Positions 62,378-64,000 of a stretch of 64,000 bases of DNA are shown here, piece by piece (position 1 is the stretch's first letter; every line of letters begins with the position of its first letter). The notes under the pieces were generated by a model. The model did not search any database. It worked only from the letters and a program-made list of their open reading frames with translations, and was not told the DNA's origin. The stretch is from DASQTB01 sp035642095. Lineage in GTDB: Bacteria; Actinomycetota; UBA4738; CALAEC01. The translations under genes were made by a program, and so were the position numbers. The DNA lies in the NCBI GenBank assembly GCA_035642095.1, contig DASQTB010000048.1:1-64000 (forward strand), read 5' to 3'.

Positions 62378-62923
62378 TCAGGGCACGACCATCCCCACCG
62401 CCTCGGCGGCGGCCTGTACCGCGGGGTGGTCGGGGGTCAGCGTCTCGGGGTCTTCGACCACGGCCAGCTTCGGTGCGGCCCGGTCGGCGAACAGCGTCAC
62501 GTTGATCCACGAGGCCTCCACCGTCGACCACCAGGCCAGGCCGTCGGCCCCTTCCTCGTAGATGCGGAGGGCGAGCGGCTGGGTGGTGTCGCGATCCCGG
62601 GTGGCCACGGCGGAAGGGCGAACGGAGCGCTCCACGAGCTGGGCCGGCTCGTCGAGATCGACCAGGTCGCCCAGGGCGGCACTGTCGAAAGTGGCCAGGG
62701 CGACACGACCGCCTCCCGGACGCTCCAGGGGTCTGCCCCGGAGCAGGCGACCACGGAACCGGCGGATCGCTTCGGCCACCGCCGACTCCGGGGACCGTGA
62801 GGTGTACAGGGCCGCGTAGGCGTGCGGGTTGTCGTGCCGCCCGCCGCCCTGGTAGGAACGGGACACCTCGAGGGGATCGGCGCCTTCCGGACGCCGGATG
62901 AACGCTCGGTACAGAAGGGTCAC
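62378..62923 (-). CDS. RES-domain toxin
   Basis: 181 residues. LLYRAFIRRPEGADPLEVSRSYQGGGRHD, YAALYTSRSPESAVAEAIRRF and a C-terminal DWxN-like segment (SWINVTLF) give the Arg-Glu-Ser core of RES toxins, which break down NAD+. GTG overlaps the stop of the antitoxin gene (GTGA), the standard layout for MbcT/ParT-type modules. Confidence 0.87.
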   Translation of the reverse strand: MTLLYRAFIRRPEGADPLEVSRSYQGGGRHDNPHAYAALYTSRSPESAVAEAIRRFRGRLLRGRPLERPGGGRVALATFDSAALGDLVDLDEPAQLVERSVRPSAVATRDRDTTQPLALRIYEEGADGLAWWSTVEASWINVTLFADRAAPKLAVVEDPETLTPDHPAVQAAAEAVGMVVP

Positions 62924-63252
62924 GCGTAGGAGCCGGCCTCTTCGGCATCGATGGCCGAGAGGACCTCGGTGATGCGCCCCCGGGCCACGAGGTCGATCGG
63001 CCGGGAGTCCCTCAGGAAGGGGTTCATGCCCAGGAGCCAATCGACCGCGGTCTCCGGGTAGTAGACCTGGAGGAGCCGGGACAGCACGAACTCGAGCCCC
63101 TCCAGCTTGCGGCGGTTCTCGGGGTCCGGCTGCTCGGTGCGGAGCCACCGGCTGATCCGGGATCTGCTGACGCCCAGGGCCTCGGCCACCCGGGCCTGGC
63201 TTCCCAGATCGTGGGTGATCGCCTTCAGCTTCTCTCTGACCGGCACCGGCAC
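62920..63252 (-). CDS. Xre/MbcA/ParS-type antitoxin
   Basis: 110 residues. An N-terminal Xre helix-turn-helix (RVAEALGVSRSRISRWLR) and a C-terminal DUF2384-like domain (DWLLGMNPFLRDSRPIDLV and ARGRITEVLSAI) that blocks the toxin active site. GTG start. It lies upstream of and overlaps the RES gene, and repeats in its leader and promoter suggest autoregulation. Confidence 0.88.
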   Translation of the reverse strand: MPVPVREKLKAITHDLGSQARVAEALGVSRSRISRWLRTEQPDPENRRKLEGLEFVLSRLLQVYYPETAVDWLLGMNPFLRDSRPIDLVARGRITEVLSAIDAEEAGSYA

Positions 63253-63308
63253 AGGCTCCCACCTCCCGCCGACAGGCTCCCAGTATACCGCAACGGATCC
63301 TGTTGCGG
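63251..63308 (-). promoter_or_regulatory. promoter and operator repeats of the RES/Xre module
   Basis: Minus-strand -10 TATACT is at 63282-63287. Upstream is the inverted repeat CCGCAAC-N7-GTTGCGG (63288-63308), covering the spacer and -35. Downstream the 11-base word TGGGAGCCTGT occurs twice, exactly 21 bases apart (63251-63261 and 63272-63282), two helical turns, in the leader. Either could bind the Xre antitoxin. Confidence 0.6.
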
Positions 63309-63376
63309 CGTCCGCTCGACCAGCCCGGTGGCGGGCGCCGCGCTACAGTAGGCCGAAGCGGACGAAAGGCAGGGAG

Positions 63377-64000
63377 ATGGCGTCGACCAAGACCAAGTAC
63401 GTCTACGACTTCCGGGAGGGGAACCGGGACATGAAGGATCTCCTGGGAGGAAAGGGCGCCAACCTGGCCGAGATGACCAACCTGGGCCTCCCCGTCCCCC
63501 CCGGCTTCACCATCAGCACCGACGCCTGCAAGGAATATCTGACTTCGCGAGGCTTCCCGGACGGTCTGGTGGAGGAGGTGGACGGCCACCTCCGCGGCCT
63601 GGAGCAGGCCATGGGCCGGCGGTTGGGGGACCTCGACAACCCGCTCCTGGTCTCGGTTCGCTCCGGGGCGAAGTACTCGATGCCGGGGATGATGGATACG
63701 GTCCTCAACCTGGGGCTGAACGACCGCTCTGTCCTGGGCCTGGCCCGCCAGGCTCGGAGTGACCGATTCGCGTTCGACTCGTACCGCCGGTTCATCCAGA
63801 TGTTCGGCAAGATCGTCATGGACATCCCGGCCGATGCCTTCGACGAGGAGCTCGAGCGAGCGAAGGAGAAGAAGGGGCCGGACGCCAAGGACACCGATCT
63901 CACCGCCGTCGACCTGATGGATCTGGTCGAGCGGTTCAAGACCATCGTTCGCCAGCACGCCGGCCGGCTGTTCCCCACCGACCCCAGGGAGCAGCTGCGG
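63377..64000 (+). CDS. ppdK: pyruvate phosphate dikinase, 3' partial
   Basis: The first 208 residues of PPDK: DLLGGKGANLAEMTNLGLPV, PPGFTISTDACKEY and VSVRSGAKYSMPGMMDTVLN form the nucleotide-binding domain that takes phosphate from ATP. Residues 208 onward (His domain, PEP-binding barrel) lie beyond the window. It interconverts pyruvate, ATP and phosphate with PEP. TACAGT (63344-63349) is a -10 box, and AGGGAG precedes the ATG. Confidence 0.95.
   Translation, partial: MASTKTKYVYDFREGNRDMKDLLGGKGANLAEMTNLGLPVPPGFTISTDACKEYLTSRGFPDGLVEEVDGHLRGLEQAMGRRLGDLDNPLLVSVRSGAKYSMPGMMDTVLNLGLNDRSVLGLARQARSDRFAFDSYRRFIQMFGKIVMDIPADAFDEELERAKEKKGPDAKDTDLTAVDLMDLVERFKTIVRQHAGRLFPTDPREQLR

Overview
The window is about 70% GC and almost fully coding, with GTG, ATG and some TTG starts and many 1-8 base overlaps between consecutive genes. 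The conserved run comEA-comEC-holA-rpsT-lepA-hemW-hrcA-dnaJ-rsmE-HIT-phoH-ybeY-CNNM-cdd ... recO-uppS ... glyS ... ppdK, together with TANNNT -10 boxes lying 6-7 bases before start codons (leaderless transcripts), points to an actinobacterium (Actinomycetota), probably a deep or uncultured lineage. No rRNA or tRNA gene, CRISPR array, insertion sequence or prophage was seen.

Layout. 1-2.6 kb: end of a propeller-like protein, an RsbW-like ATPase preceded by a STAS-domain stub, a CheY-like regulator and a Na/Pi-type transporter. 2.7-9.8 kb: leuS, a large AAA-ATPase/LuxR regulator coupled to a ferredoxin-nucleotide cyclase fusion, and an O-methyltransferase. 10.0-23.4 kb: housekeeping core (DNA uptake, pol III delta, S20, LepA, HrcA/DnaJ with a CIRCE operator, RsmE, HIT, PhoH, YbeY, CNNM transporter, cytidine deaminase). 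hemW in this run carries four single-base losses in G/C runs. 23.4-30.8 kb: two blue-copper lipoproteins, deoC with one active and one truncated aldehyde dehydrogenase, membrane proteins and a secreted subtilase; this block sits where era is often found. 30.9-41.8 kb: recO, uppS, small enzymes, a broken winged-helix (AlkZ-like) gene, an OmpR/histidine-kinase pair flanked by 11-bp-spaced TCATC repeats, HAD phosphatases, glyS and a membrane adenylate cyclase.

42.2-54.8 kb is a sugar-catabolic locus: a LacI regulator, an FrcBCA-like ABC importer, a Gfo/Idh dehydrogenase, a class I aldolase, a ManA-type isomerase, an FGGY kinase, a DUF4432 epimerase-like protein and a PfkB kinase. The identical palindrome GACAACGTTGTC lies before lacI and in the divergent aldolase/manA promoter region, so the whole set looks like one local regulon feeding a phosphorylated hexose to an aldolase. 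A GlcD-like oxidase and an SDR, divergent from lacI, may belong to it.

54.8-64.0 kb: alpha/beta hydrolase, VOC proteins (one a fragment), a two-domain and a one-domain cupredoxin, a broken PPOX gene, two DNA glycosylases, fumC, a RES/Xre toxin-antitoxin pair with clear operator repeats, and the start of pyruvate phosphate dikinase cut by the window end. Several genes (hemW, the AlkZ-like gene, the PPOX gene, a small ORF near 55 kb) are interrupted by frameshifts; reads would show whether these are real decay or local consensus errors.
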